A stretch of DNA of 64,000 nt from Paracoccaceae bacterium (lineage in GTDB: Bacteria; Pseudomonadota; Alphaproteobacteria; Rhodobacterales; Rhodobacteraceae). Both the position numbers and the translations under genes were made by a program. Of this stretch, positions 52,771 through 61,757 are shown piece by piece (the first letter of the stretch is position 1; every line of letters begins with the position of its first letter). The stretch is taken from NCBI GenBank assembly GCA_902554705.1, contig CACDPP010000001.1:62001-126000 (forward strand), given 5' to 3'. The notes beneath the pieces were generated by a model. It was not told the DNA's origin. It was given only the letters and a program-made list of their open reading frames with translations, and did not search any database.

Positions 52771-53538
52771 ATGCTCAACTATTTAACCTACGGTGATGAA
52801 AATTCTTCTCCATTAATGATTATTCATGGGCTTTATGGGTCTGGAAGAAATTGGGGTGTAATCGCCAAACGATTATCAAATAATTTTTATGTCATTGCCG
52901 TCGATTTGAGGAACCATGGCGAAAGCCCTTGGTTCGACTCACATAATTATCACGATATGGCTGAAGACCTAGTCGAAGTTATTACTTATTTAAAAATAAG
53001 ACCCGATATAATTGGTCATTCCATGGGGGGAAAAGCTGCAATGGTATTAGCATTAAAAAATCCCAATCTCGTCAATAGATTGCTTATAGCAGATATTGCT
53101 CCCGTAAAATACGAACATGACCAGTCAAAGTTTATAGAGGCGATGCAGAAAGTTGATCTGTCAAAAGTAGAGAAAAGATCAGAAGCTATAATGGCTCTAT
53201 CAAATTTTGTAGAGGACAAATCGTTGCAAAGCTTTTTTACGCAGTCGTTAGATTTGAAAACAAAAAGTTGGAAATTGAACCTTGATATTTTAAGTTCAGA
53301 AATGCACGAGATTTTGAGTTTTCCCAAAATAGATGGAGAATTTTCAGGACACACATTATTTTTTAGAGGCGAAAAGAGTGAATATATTCGCGCCGAGCAC
53401 CGAGAAATTATCAATTCATTATTTATCAAGGCTAGATTTGCGACGCTAAAAGATGCCGGTCATTGGCTTCATGCCGAAAAGCCGCGTGAATTTGAAAATG
53501 CAGCAAGATTATTTTTTAAGGTACAGGATAGCTTTTAA
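52771..53538 (+). CDS. Alpha/beta hydrolase, YbfF-like
   Basis: A 255-residue alpha/beta hydrolase. HGLYGSGRNWG (oxyanion region, ~20-30), DLRNHGESPW, the nucleophile Ser in IGHSMGGKAAMVLAL (~residues 83-97) and the His in DAGHWLHAEKP (~229) match YbfF-type esterases with short-chain acyl or acyl-CoA thioester activity. The natural substrate is unknown. It is divergent from the SRAP gene and followed by lepA. Confidence 0.87.
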   Translation: MLNYLTYGDENSSPLMIIHGLYGSGRNWGVIAKRLSNNFYVIAVDLRNHGESPWFDSHNYHDMAEDLVEVITYLKIRPDIIGHSMGGKAAMVLALKNPNLVNRLLIADIAPVKYEHDQSKFIEAMQKVDLSKVEKRSEAIMALSNFVEDKSLQSFFTQSLDLKTKSWKLNLDILSSEMHEILSFPKIDGEFSGHTLFFRGEKSEYIRAEHREIINSLFIKARFATLKDAGHWLHAEKPREFENAARLFFKVQDSF

Positions 53539-53628
53539 AATAATTTTTAAAGTTTAACCTATTGATTAATTATGCTTGAGTGATGACACATTAACACCTT
53601 GACCAAACCCCAAAATAGCCACATATCC

Positions 53629-55434
53629 ATGGCTATGGTAGATATCGATAAAATAAGAAATTTTTCAATTGTTGCTCACATTGACCACGGCAAATCGACA
53701 TTGGCGGATCGACTAATTCAGTCAACGAATACAGTGGCTGATCGGGACATGAGGGAGCAGCTTTTAGATAGTATGGATATTGAACGCGAACGTGGAATAA
53801 CGATCAAAGCTAATACTGTGAGAATAGACTATACAGCCGCAAGTGGCGAAGAGTTCGTCTTAAATCTAATCGATACGCCCGGTCATGTGGATTTTGCATA
53901 TGAAGTTTCTAGGTCAATGAGAGCGGTTGAGGGGTCCTTGTTGGTAGTCGACAGCACTCAAGGCGTTGAGGCTCAAACACTCGCAAATGTTTATCAAGCT
54001 ATAGATGCAGATCACGAGATTGTACCAGTTTTAAACAAAATTGACTTACCGGCATCAGATTGTGAGCGTGTTTCTGAACAAATCGAAGACGTTATCGGGA
54101 TTGATGCATCTGAGGCCCTGGAAGTTTCTGCAAAGTCAGGGCTTGGAATTCAAGAAACATTAGAAGCTATAGTTGAAAAACTCCCCCCTCCAAAAGGTGA
54201 CAGGAATTCTCCCCTAAAAGCGATGTTAGTTGATAGCTGGTATGATGCTTATCTCGGTGTTGTTGTATTAGTTCGAATAATGGATGGTGTTCTAGGTAAA
54301 GGCGATAAGGTAAAAATGTTTTCAAATGGGTCCGTTCATACAGTGGACCGTATAGGTGTTTTTCGCCCTGAAATGCAGTCAACTGAACAACTAGGGCCCG
54401 GAGAAATAGGATTTATTACCGCATCTATTAAGCAAGTCCGAGACACAAGAGTAGGTGATACAATCACCCACGAGAGAAAAGGCGCGGAGGAACCTTTACC
54501 AGGGTTTAATCCGAGCCAACCAGTTGTTTTTTGTGGCCTATTTCCTGTGGATAGCTCTGAATTTGAAGACTTAAGAGAAGCAATTGAGAAGTTAGCTCTC
54601 AATGATGCATCTTTCAGTTTTGAAATGGAAACCTCCGCCGCACTTGGCTTTGGGTTCCGTTGCGGATTTTTAGGACTATTACATCTTGAGGTTATACGTG
54701 ATCGCGTTGAGCGTGAATATGATATTGAATTGATTACTACAGCGCCTTCCGTAATTTATCACATTTATATGAAGGATGGGAGTAGTATACATCTACACAA
54801 CCCAGCTGATATGCCTGATTTAAGCAAGGTAGACCATCTAGAAGAACCGAGGATCAAAGCAACTATATTAGTACCAGACGATTATCTTGGTGATGTATTA
54901 AAACTTTGTCAGGACCGTAGAGGCATTCAAGAGGATCTAACTTATGCGGGCTCTCGTGCAATGGTCGTATACGATTTACCTCTAAACGAGGTTGTTTTTG
55001 ATTTTTACGACCGATTAAAGTCAGTTACCAAAGGCTACGCATCCTTCGATTATCAAATGACTGGCTATAGAGAAGATAATTTAGTTAAAATGTCGATCCT
55101 GGTAAATGAAGAACCAGTTGATGCCTTATCAGTTATGGTTCATCGAGACAGAGCTGAGATGCGCGGTCGTGCTATGTGTGAAAAACTAAAAGATTTAATC
55201 CCACGACACATGTTTAAGATACCAATTCAAGCCGCAATTGGAGGGAAAGTAATCGCACGTGAAACTCTAGCAGCTCTGCGAAAAGACGTGACAGCTAAAT
55301 GCTATGGCGGTGATGCAACCAGGAAAAGAAAGCTTTTAGACAAGCAAAAAGCTGGTAAGAAACGAATGCGACAGTTTGGTAAAGTAGATATTCCGCAAGA
55401 GGCGTTTATTTCAGCGCTAAAAATGGATAATTAA
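53629..55434 (+). CDS. lepA: LepA, elongation factor 4
   Basis: LepA is a ribosomal GTPase related to EF-G that acts on stalled or initiating ribosomes. G1 is [15 protein letters not shown]2 [14 protein letters not shown]3 [12 protein letters not shown] and G4 LNKIDLP, followed by EF-G-like domains and the LepA-specific C-terminal tail with [18 protein letters not shown] use ATG 53629 (about 601 residues), since family members begin shortly before the [15 protein letters not shown] stretch; a TTG at 53599 would add ten residues and has no clear Shine-Dalgarno either. Confidence 0.96.
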   Translation: MAMVDIDKIRNFSIVAHIDHGKSTLADRLIQSTNTVADRDMREQLLDSMDIERERGITIKANTVRIDYTAASGEEFVLNLIDTPGHVDFAYEVSRSMRAVEGSLLVVDSTQGVEAQTLANVYQAIDADHEIVPVLNKIDLPASDCERVSEQIEDVIGIDASEALEVSAKSGLGIQETLEAIVEKLPPPKGDRNSPLKAMLVDSWYDAYLGVVVLVRIMDGVLGKGDKVKMFSNGSVHTVDRIGVFRPEMQSTEQLGPGEIGFITASIKQVRDTRVGDTITHERKGAEEPLPGFNPSQPVVFCGLFPVDSSEFEDLREAIEKLALNDASFSFEMETSAALGFGFRCGFLGLLHLEVIRDRVEREYDIELITTAPSVIYHIYMKDGSSIHLHNPADMPDLSKVDHLEEPRIKATILVPDDYLGDVLKLCQDRRGIQEDLTYAGSRAMVVYDLPLNEVVFDFYDRLKSVTKGYASFDYQMTGYREDNLVKMSILVNEEPVDALSVMVHRDRAEMRGRAMCEKLKDLIPRHMFKIPIQAAIGGKVIARETLAALRKDVTAKCYGGDATRKRKLLDKQKAGKKRMRQFGKVDIPQEAFISALKMDN

Positions 55435-55459
55435 AAACTTGTCTTAAAATCTTTGATAA

Positions 55460-55536
55460 TGGTACCGCCTCCCCGGTTTGAACGGGGGACCTCTGGATCC
55501 ACAATCCAGCGCTCTAACCAACTGAGCTAAGGCGGC
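55460..55536 (-). tRNA. tRNA-His (anticodon GTG)
   Basis: On the minus strand from 55536: acceptor GCCGCCT/AGGCGGT with a G-T first pair, D arm TAGCTCAGTTGGTTAGAGC, anticodon loop TTGTGGA (GTG), T arm CCCCG-TTCAAAC-CGGGG, discriminator A and encoded CCA (55460-55462). The A73 discriminator, in place of C73, fits alphaproteobacterial tRNA-His. Confidence 0.93.
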
Positions 55537-55679
55537 CCACCACCGGGATGTATATCTGAGATTGATCAAATGCAAGTTAAATTCTATGATTTGAGAGGTT
55601 ATAAATTTTTTTTAGAACCCAATTACTTGCAATATTTATCTTTGAATATTAAGTCCTTTTAAACGCGTTAGGATGTTGC

Positions 55680-55868
55680 ATGGGAATAAATAAACAATCA
55701 AATATAGAAGCAAACCTGCAAATTGGCCCAACAGATATTGGAATGGTAAGAATTTATGTTTCCGCAGGAGGTACAGAAATACCAATGGATTTCGATCCTG
55801 AAGAAGCTGATGAAATTTCAGAAGAAATAAGACTAGCCGCTCAAGCAGCCCGCAAACTTACAAAATAA
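55680..55868 (+). CDS. Small conserved protein (possibly DUF6324)
   Basis: A 62-residue acidic protein containing LQIGPTDIGMVRIYVSAGG and a MDFDPEEADEISEEIRLAA helix. I have seen similar small proteins in Rhodobacterales, where I believe they are grouped as DUF6324, but the label is from memory. No function is known. The strong helix with alternating acidic residues and the compact beta start look like a folded domain rather than a chance reading frame. It is convergent with mmcB. Confidence 0.65.
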   Translation: MGINKQSNIEANLQIGPTDIGMVRIYVSAGGTEIPMDFDPEEADEISEEIRLAAQAARKLTK

Positions 55869-55877
55869 TCCTAATAC

Positions 55878-56312
55878 TCACATTTTCGGGTCTGTATGTG
55901 TGAGCAATCTGTTACAGGCCGATATAGCTATTGATTTTGTTATTTTTTTTCGCCTTGCTGCTGGCAACTTATTTAGTGGGGCCTCTCTAAGAATAGAAGC
56001 ATCGTAAGCATCAGCTATAATTACCCCGGTGTCAGAAGGTAGAATGTCAATTGGAAATTTGCGATCCACCGCCCAAAAATATCTATCGCACCAATCTAAA
56101 TAATTTTGCCACTTTTTGTCAGATTTAAAGTCACTTTGACCTGACTTGCACTCTACTATCCAAATCTCATCCGACACTCCTAATGTTATGATATCAACTC
56201 GCAAACCTCTAGCAGGCGAAAATTCACTTAAACTATGCATACCTATTTGAGCAAAATGCCTCATTACACCTCGAGCAATTCTACTTAAGTTTTTTGATGT
56301 TTCTGATTTCAT
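55878..56312 (-). CDS. mmcB: MmcB family DNA repair protein
   Basis: A 144-residue protein of the PD-(D/E)xK nuclease fold; MmcB is implicated in resistance to mitomycin-type DNA damage in Caulobacter. The active-site pattern is seen as LRVDIITLG (Asp, ~40) and IWIVECKSGQSDF (Glu-x-Lys, ~50-62), followed by YLDWCDRYFWAVDRKFP. I saw no LexA-type GTTC repeat upstream. It lies next to the 6S RNA promoter region, which is divergent from it. Confidence 0.85.
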   Translation of the reverse strand: MKSETSKNLSRIARGVMRHFAQIGMHSLSEFSPARGLRVDIITLGVSDEIWIVECKSGQSDFKSDKKWQNYLDWCDRYFWAVDRKFPIDILPSDTGVIIADAYDASILREAPLNKLPAARRKKITKSIAISACNRLLTHTDPKM

Positions 56313-56381
56313 GACGATAAAATGACCTTACTAATTTAGCAAAACAAGAAGAAGCTTAATATAATATTCAATTAAGATTAG

Positions 56382-56410
56382 TTGAAACTCTTTCAGCAGG
56401 AAGCTATATG
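56382..56410 (+). promoter_or_regulatory. Promoter of the 6S RNA
   Basis: TTGAAA (56382-56387), a 17-base spacer and TATATG (56405-56410) form a near-consensus sigma-70 promoter, placing transcription start near 56417, just before the 5' arm of the RNA. Confidence 0.7.
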
Positions 56411-56416
56411 CTCATG

Positions 56417-56576
56417 ATGCGGGTTCTGCTCTGTTCGTAATGGTTGCATTCCGGTGGCCTTAAGCAATTCCGAGGGAGCTGGCTCTGTCCTGGCCTTGGC
56501 CTGGTTACCTGGTGCCCACCTGTATATACAGGTCCTCGGGAATGAGAAAACCTAACGGCAGTTGCGGTCCCGCTCC
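56417..56576 (+). ncRNA. ssrS: 6S RNA
   Basis: 6S RNA binds and sequesters sigma-70 RNA polymerase, mostly in stationary phase. The terminal stem GCGGG (56419-56423) pairs with CCCGC (56569-56573); an inner stem CCGAGG (56470-56475) pairs with CCTCGG (56534-56539), with GGCCTTAAGC (56456-56465) on one side of the central bubble, as in alphaproteobacterial 6S. The apical arm includes a perfect ACCTGTATATACAGGT palindrome (56518-56533). Length is about 160, and a strong promoter sits at the right distance. The call rests on structure and remembered motifs, not a covariance search. Confidence 0.78.
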
Positions 56577-56586
56577 AAAATAAACA

Positions 56587-57069
56587 TTAGCTAAATTCGT
56601 TAGGACAAGCCTCTTTAGCAATATGGTCCAAAACAGCATTTACAAAATTTGGTTCTTTTCCATCAGTAAAAAAGGCATGAGCAAGCGCTACATACTCGGT
56701 GATCACAATTTTAGGTGGGGTTTTTATCTGGACAATTTCAGCAGCTGCAGATCTAAAAAGTGATCGTAAAGTTGGATCTATTCGGGCTATTGGCCATTTT
56801 TCAACTAATGCTCGATCTGTTAGCTGATCTATAGACGCTTGATAATTTACTGCTGCTTCTAAGACTGACTTAAAAAGAGCTTCATCTCCATCAGACATCT
56901 GACCTTCATCATAATTTGCGCCAAATCTATGTTTTATAAATTCTTCTGCTACTTGATCAATAGATTGGCCCAGCTGCTCCATTTGAAACAGAGCCTGAAT
57001 TATGTAAAGGCGAGTTGCGGAGCGAATTTTTCTTTTTTGATTGCCAGAAATTTTATCGCTTTGTGACAT
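56587..57069 (-). CDS. nusB: NusB, transcription antitermination factor
   Basis: NusB, with NusE, binds boxA in rRNA leaders for antitermination. The 160-residue all-helical protein shows ATRLYIIQALFQMEQLG near the N-terminus, LVEKWPIARIDPTLRSLFRSA (~106) and IVITEYVALAHAFFTDGKEP, followed by FVNAVLDHIAKE. It follows ribH by 43 bases in a ribB-ribH-nusB order that is conserved in alphaproteobacteria. It ends 10 bases beyond the convergent 6S RNA. Confidence 0.95.
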   Translation of the reverse strand: MSQSDKISGNQKRKIRSATRLYIIQALFQMEQLGQSIDQVAEEFIKHRFGANYDEGQMSDGDEALFKSVLEAAVNYQASIDQLTDRALVEKWPIARIDPTLRSLFRSAAAEIVQIKTPPKIVITEYVALAHAFFTDGKEPNFVNAVLDHIAKEACPNEFS

Positions 57070-57112
57070 TTTTAGCTTCTTCCATAAGTGCCTATCGCCA
57101 ACAACAAATTAT

Positions 57113-57616
57113 TCAGTCAGCCTTAAACCCTATACCTTTTTTGTTATCAGCCCACTTATGACTTAAAGACAAAAGATGCAATGCTGCTGCGGCTGCTCCA
57201 CCCCCTTTGTTTTGCTTTTCAGGGTCAGCACGCTCCTCAGCTTGCTCGACATTTTCTACAGTTAAAATCCCATTACCAATACATAAACCTTGAAGCCCTA
57301 AAAGGGTGAGCCCTCTACTACTATCGTTACAAACCGTTTCATAGTGGGTTGTTTCACCTCTTATCACACATCCCAAGGCAACGTAGGCGTCAAACTTTTC
57401 CAATCTTTCAGCAATACCGATAGCAGTTGCTATCTCCAATGCTCCTGGAACCTCAACGACATCGAAAGTCCCATGTGATGCCAATATTTCTGTTTTCGCC
57501 CCTTTTAGCAAATTTTCGGAAATGGGCTGATAATATGGAGCTACGACAATAAGAACTTTGGGCTCATTTTGAAAAGAAGCCCTGGGCAAAGCATGGTGTT
57601 CTATTTTTCCAGCCAT
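57113..57616 (-). CDS. ribH: RibH, 6,7-dimethyl-8-ribityllumazine synthase
   Basis: RibH joins the RibB product 3,4-dihydroxybutanone phosphate with the ribitylaminopyrimidine to form lumazine, the riboflavin precursor. The 167-residue protein shows VEVPGALEIATAIGIA (~50) and YVALGCVIRGETTHYE (~81-96), with the catalytic His in the latter, then NGILTVENVEQAEERADP. It overlaps the end of ribB by one base, so the two are translationally coupled. Confidence 0.96.
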   Translation of the reverse strand: MAGKIEHHALPRASFQNEPKVLIVVAPYYQPISENLLKGAKTEILASHGTFDVVEVPGALEIATAIGIAERLEKFDAYVALGCVIRGETTHYETVCNDSSRGLTLLGLQGLCIGNGILTVENVEQAEERADPEKQNKGGGAAAAALHLLSLSHKWADNKKGIGFKAD

Positions 57617-58740
57617 CAGCCAAGCTCCGAGATTTTACGGGTCGATGTTATCTCCAAACCATAAGCCTCAAGGCCTACGACTTTAGGAGTAGGTGAGTTT
57701 GTCAGCAACTCTAATTTAGACAGCCCTAGGGACGATAAAATTTGCGCACCTAATCCATATTGTCTGAGTGTACTAGGTGAAGTATTGTCGTTGTTTTCTA
57801 TTTTCATGGCCGTGTCGCGCAATAAAACAACCACACCCCGTCCCTCTTTTGCTACCATCTTCATAGCTGCTCCAAATTCATCTGCCCTGCCCCTCGGTCC
57901 TATCCCCACTATATCTAACATAGGGTCCATTGCATGCATTCTTACCAACACAGGGTTATCACCTGTAAGGTCACCCTTGATTAAAACAATGTGCTGATCA
58001 CCATGGGTTTCATCTTCATAAACCTTCATATCCCACTCACCACCAAACTCTGAAAAAATCTTTGTCTGATCACTAGCCCGAACAAGATTGTCATTTCGCC
58101 TCCGGTAGGCAATCAAATCACTTATTGTGCCAATTTTTAATCCGTGTTTCTGAGCGAAACCAATAAGCTCTGGAAGACGTGCCATGGTTCCATCTTCATT
58201 CATAATCTCACAAATAACACCTGATGAGTTTAATCCTGCTAAACGAGATATATCTACTGCTGCCTCTGTATGACCTGCTCTAACTAGAACGCCTCCACTT
58301 CTGGCACGCAAAGGAAAAACATGTCCTGGCGTTGCTATATCGGTCATTCCTTTAGAAGCATCAATAGCTACTGCTACTGTTCGCGCTCTGTCGTGAGCAG
58401 ATATCCCGGTTGTGACACCTTCGCGCGCTTCTATAGAGATCGTAAAAGCTGTTTCGTGCCTAGATGAATTGTTCGTACTCATCAATTCTAAACCTAATTG
58501 GTCAACTCTTTCAGATGTTAAGGCCAAGCAAATTAATCCACGACCATTAGTCGCCATAAAATTTATCGCATCTGGGGTTGCCATTTGAGCCGGAATTACA
58601 AGATCACCTTCATTTTCGCGGTCTTCATGATCAATCAAAACGAACATCCGGCCGTTTCGAGCGTCCTCTATTATCTCCTCTACAGAAGATATCACCTCTC
58701 GATAATTATCTTCTACAATCCCGGGCTTATCAAAATTCAT
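57616..58740 (-). CDS. ribB: RibB, DHBP synthase with degenerate GTP cyclohydrolase II domain
   Basis: The N-terminal ~210 residues are 3,4-dihydroxy-2-butanone-4-phosphate synthase, with DHEDRENEGDLVIPA (~38) and RAGHTEAAVDISRLAG (~155). The C-terminal ~160 residues keep a GTP cyclohydrolase II fold but read VRMHAMDPMLDIVG where active enzymes have the zinc-binding HSEC...CDCG cysteines. The second domain should thus be inactive and a separate RibA is needed. The total is 374 residues, with no FMN-riboswitch motif seen upstream. The one-base overlap with ribH couples them. Confidence 0.93.
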   Translation of the reverse strand: MNFDKPGIVEDNYREVISSVEEIIEDARNGRMFVLIDHEDRENEGDLVIPAQMATPDAINFMATNGRGLICLALTSERVDQLGLELMSTNNSSRHETAFTISIEAREGVTTGISAHDRARTVAVAIDASKGMTDIATPGHVFPLRARSGGVLVRAGHTEAAVDISRLAGLNSSGVICEIMNEDGTMARLPELIGFAQKHGLKIGTISDLIAYRRRNDNLVRASDQTKIFSEFGGEWDMKVYEDETHGDQHIVLIKGDLTGDNPVLVRMHAMDPMLDIVGIGPRGRADEFGAAMKMVAKEGRGVVVLLRDTAMKIENNDNTSPSTLRQYGLGAQILSSLGLSKLELLTNSPTPKVVGLEAYGLEITSTRKISELG

Positions 58741-58928
58741 CAGACATCCTCTAAAAAAGGTGTGATAACAACAACGTTGTTGAGATACCAGTTTTTCTTA
58801 AAAGTTCAAATATACCTAGCACCTTTTTAATCTAGATCTTAAATCCATTATTGAAACAAAGCGTTTCTTTAAAAATTAAAATAAAAAACTGTTATTATTT
58901 ACTGAGCGTTGGTCTTTTCTATCGCATC

Positions 58929-59720
58929 TCAGTTTGAATTCTGAGACAATTCTTGTAATTGGTAAAGTGCAACAGCAGCAGCATTAGATACATTTAAAGA
59001 ACCGAAATCTGTTGAAAAGGGAATTTTAACCATAAATTTAACTGTTTCCTTAGTACGAAATCTTAATCCAGACCCCTCAGAACCCAAAACTAGTGCTATT
59101 GGTCGGTCTGAAATTTCTTGGATATCTGCCAACGTATTTTCTGCTTCACTGTCAAGTCCAATAGAGATAAATCCCATTTTTTCTAGATGTTGTATCGTAT
59201 CTGCCAAATTACGGATGCGAATGAAAGGTTGTCGTTCTAATGCACCGCTAGCACTCTTTGCCAATGCGCCAGTTTCCGAAGGGCTATGGATTTTTGTCCC
59301 TACAACAGCGCTCGCACCGAATACCTCTGCAGACCTCAAAATAGCACCAACATTATGCGGATCTGTAACTTGATCTAACAAAATCAATCGTGGGGGATTA
59401 CTTCTAGAATTCATAATTACATCTTCTAAAGAACCCCACTGTAAGCTCTCCACTTCTAATACCGCACCTTGATGAACGGAATTTTTGTCAATAGGCGGTT
59501 TAAATTGACGGGCATCAAATATTTCAGGAGTCAACCCAGAAACAGAAATACTCTCACTAAGTTTCGCTGAAGCATTTTTTGTCATCATCAACCTAAATTT
59601 TTTTCTGTTCTGGTTCACCAGAGCATCGCGGACAGCATGTAGGCCGAAAATCCAATAGGTCTGTTTCTGAGCAGTTTTTTCATCTTTTTCCTTTTTTATA
59701 ACCCATTTTGGTTTTTTCAT
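58929..59720 (-). CDS. rlmB: RlmB/TrmH family RNA 2'-O-methyltransferase (SpoU)
   Basis: A knotted (SPOUT) rRNA methyltransferase, most likely the enzyme for 2'-O-methyl-G2251 of 23S rRNA. Motif 1 is LLDQVTDPHNVGAILRSAEV (~residues 136-155), motif 2 ALVLGSEGSGLR (~215) and motif 3 KIPFSTDFGSLNVSNAAAVA (~234-253), with a substrate-binding YWIFGLHAVRDAL N-terminal domain. The ATG at 59720 (MKKPKWVIKKEKDEK), with AGGG upstream, is preferred to one 18 codons earlier. It lies 188 bases before ribB, with tRNA-Tyr on the other side. Confidence 0.9.
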   Translation of the reverse strand: MKKPKWVIKKEKDEKTAQKQTYWIFGLHAVRDALVNQNRKKFRLMMTKNASAKLSESISVSGLTPEIFDARQFKPPIDKNSVHQGAVLEVESLQWGSLEDVIMNSRSNPPRLILLDQVTDPHNVGAILRSAEVFGASAVVGTKIHSPSETGALAKSASGALERQPFIRIRNLADTIQHLEKMGFISIGLDSEAENTLADIQEISDRPIALVLGSEGSGLRFRTKETVKFMVKIPFSTDFGSLNVSNAAAVALYQLQELSQNSN

Positions 59721-59887
59721 AAAAAAATGCCCTTTGATAAATTTGTTTCGATAAACCTTCGCACCAATTAACACATACAGTTAATATTTTGAAGCGAGGG
59801 AACGGGTTTTTAGATGGGCAGCATTTTATCATTGACCTCTTTTCGAGTCACTTGTAAGCAACCGTTTAGATTGAGAAATTCAAAAGT

Positions 59888-59971
59888 GGGCGACAGGCCG
59901 CAAGGTGTGGCAGGGGACTGTAACTCCCTCGCGGAGACGCACGCCTGGTTCGATTCCAGGGTCGCCCACCA
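59888..59971 (+). tRNA. tRNA-Tyr (anticodon GTA)
   Basis: Acceptor GGGCGAC (59888-59894) pairs with GTCGCCC (59961-59967), then discriminator A and an encoded CCA (59969-59971). The anticodon loop is CTGTAAC (anticodon GTA); a long variable arm and the T arm CCTGG-TTCGATT-CCAGG follow. Class II size of 84 fits Tyr. Confidence 0.92.
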
Positions 59972-60075
59972 CTTTCTTTGAATTGGCTTTTTAAGAAATT
60001 AAAACAGATCCAAGCAATTGAAAATCCAAGAAAACAGCAAAATAAATTTTAAGGCGAAGGCACGCATTATGAAAT

Positions 60076-60870
60076 TTAATCAAAGTCTAGAAATTTTTTG
60101 CAAATCTCAACAAAGCCTTTTCCTCCTTTTGAGCGGGCAACATATGTAGGCAGATATGTCATTTCCGATTCAAAATCCTTCACATTTGCAACCCCACAAG
60201 AATTTGGAAAATATTGGAATAATGGTTCATCATTTGGGCTGTCACCACAGAAAACGAACTCATCTTTATGATGATCAAGGTCAGTATCAAAAATTTCTTT
60301 TGTAAAAACTCGAGTCATCTCTAGTTTGGAGTAGTCACCAAACCAAGCATTTACATGAATTGAAGATATTTTAGCAGTAGCTCCAGACTCATCAAAAATT
60401 TCTTTAATTTTTTTTACTGCTTCAATCGGCAAATCAGGGACATCTTCACAAAAATCTATGGCAAGATCGGATATTCGAGAGAATTGGTCACTGGAGACGG
60501 CACATCCTGCGACCTCATTGAGAACCTTTTGTTTAATTTCTTCGAGTTTTTTACGGCCTTCCGATCTCTCTTTTTCACTTTGAATATATCTTCTTATCAT
60601 TTTCTTTTTTTTGTGATCATAAGAAAAGAAAAAGGCACCATTTTCGCCAATTACACCTCTGACAGGCCAAAATCGAGCGATCATATCACACCAACCTGCG
60701 GGCCGCCCAGTTATTGGAATGAAATCTATGCCTTGCTCCGATATATTTTCTATAGCTGAGTAAGCTTCTGCGCTAAGCATACCATTTGTTGTTATAGTAT
60801 CATCAATATCACTAAAAATACCCCTTAGAGATTGACGCAAAGTATCTGGAATTTGATCTAGTGGTTTCAA
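60076..60870 (-). CDS. HAD-IIB hydrolase (sugar-phosphate phosphatase-like)
   Basis: A 264-residue HAD phosphatase of the IIB subclass. The nucleophile Asp and acid Asp are in IFSDIDDTITTNG (~residues 18-30), the motif II Thr in DFIPITGRPAGWCDM (~51-65), and the C-terminal Asp pair in FVFCGDSPNDEPLF (~219). The family includes sucrose-phosphate and mannosyl-3-phosphoglycerate phosphatases, some making osmolytes. The substrate is unknown. It is the last gene of the sugar-acid cluster and lies 63 bases beyond iolB. Confidence 0.82.
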   Translation of the reverse strand: MKPLDQIPDTLRQSLRGIFSDIDDTITTNGMLSAEAYSAIENISEQGIDFIPITGRPAGWCDMIARFWPVRGVIGENGAFFFSYDHKKKKMIRRYIQSEKERSEGRKKLEEIKQKVLNEVAGCAVSSDQFSRISDLAIDFCEDVPDLPIEAVKKIKEIFDESGATAKISSIHVNAWFGDYSKLEMTRVFTKEIFDTDLDHHKDEFVFCGDSPNDEPLFQYFPNSCGVANVKDFESEMTYLPTYVARSKGGKGFVEICKKFLDFD

Positions 60871-60933
60871 TAGGGATCCTTAAATTTAACTTTTTTCATC
60901 ATAATAAAACTTGCTCATGGCGACATTAGAGAA

Positions 60934-61749
60934 CTAAGAAGTATCTTTTTCAGCGATCCAATTATGATCTGGATGATTTTTAAATCGCCATTTCCTTAAT
61001 GGGCCAGCCATCACATTTAAGTAGTACATCTCATACCCATAAGGCACAGCACATGGATGATGCCCCTTAGGAACCAATACAACATCATGATTTTCTACGG
61101 TCATTGTCTCATCAAGAGAGCCATCTTCAGTGAAAACCCTCTGATGCCCATAGCCTTTTGATGGGTTTAAACGGTGATAATATGTCTCTTCAAGATAAGT
61201 CATATTTGGGAAATCATCCTCATCATGTCGATGTGGAGGATAAGATGACCAATGACCTGAGGGCGTAAACACCTCGGTCACTAGCAAGCTGCTTGCAACA
61301 TCTCGGTCCTCCATCGCAATATTATTTATGTACCTGGTGTTAGTTCCCTTTCCGCGAGCTGTTAGCTCAATTCCTGTAGGGCCGATCTGCATAGCTTCGT
61401 ATTTTTTCGAACAAGGTGCTGAACAAACCGCAAGAGTACACTTAGTGGTGGGGTCGACAGACCAATTAGTTTCACTGGAAACATAAACGCAATGCGGTGG
61501 AGATTTTTCAAACACATCCAAACGATCGCCAAGCACTCCAAACTTTTTACCGTCTGCTATGATTTCTGCGTGACCTTCCACCAAAACCAAGATGACCTCT
61601 CTATCGAAAGTTTCTTGTCTTATCGACTGGCCCTCTTCCAATAAATACAAATCAAAACCTACATAACCCCATCCAGCCTTTTCGGGAGAAATATCATGAA
61701 TTTTTCCTAGTTTACTGGCTGGCTTTATCAATAATCTGGACATTCTCAT
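60934..61749 (-). CDS. iolB: IolB, 5-deoxy-glucuronate isomerase
   Basis: IolB (KduI/IolB cupin family) isomerises 5-deoxy-D-glucuronate to 2-deoxy-5-keto-gluconate in inositol breakdown. The cupin metal site is visible in SSYPPHRHDEDDFPNMTYLE (~170-189), with the His-His-Glu pattern, and the second in VLVPKGHHPCAVPYGYEMYY. The protein is about 271 residues. Candidate starts are GTG 61752, ATG 61749 and ATG 61743, all plausible. It follows uxuA closely. No other iol genes are in the window, so the natural substrate may be another uronate (inference). Confidence 0.88.
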   Translation of the reverse strand: MRMSRLLIKPASKLGKIHDISPEKAGWGYVGFDLYLLEEGQSIRQETFDREVILVLVEGHAEIIADGKKFGVLGDRLDVFEKSPPHCVYVSSETNWSVDPTTKCTLAVCSAPCSKKYEAMQIGPTGIELTARGKGTNTRYINNIAMEDRDVASSLLVTEVFTPSGHWSSYPPHRHDEDDFPNMTYLEETYYHRLNPSKGYGHQRVFTEDGSLDETMTVENHDVVLVPKGHHPCAVPYGYEMYYLNVMAGPLRKWRFKNHPDHNWIAEKDTS

Positions 61750-61757
61750 CACTCAGT

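Noticed and set aside
58741-58928. Possible FMN riboswitch before ribB
   Set aside because: The 188-base leader is AT-rich and lacks the conserved FMN aptamer blocks.
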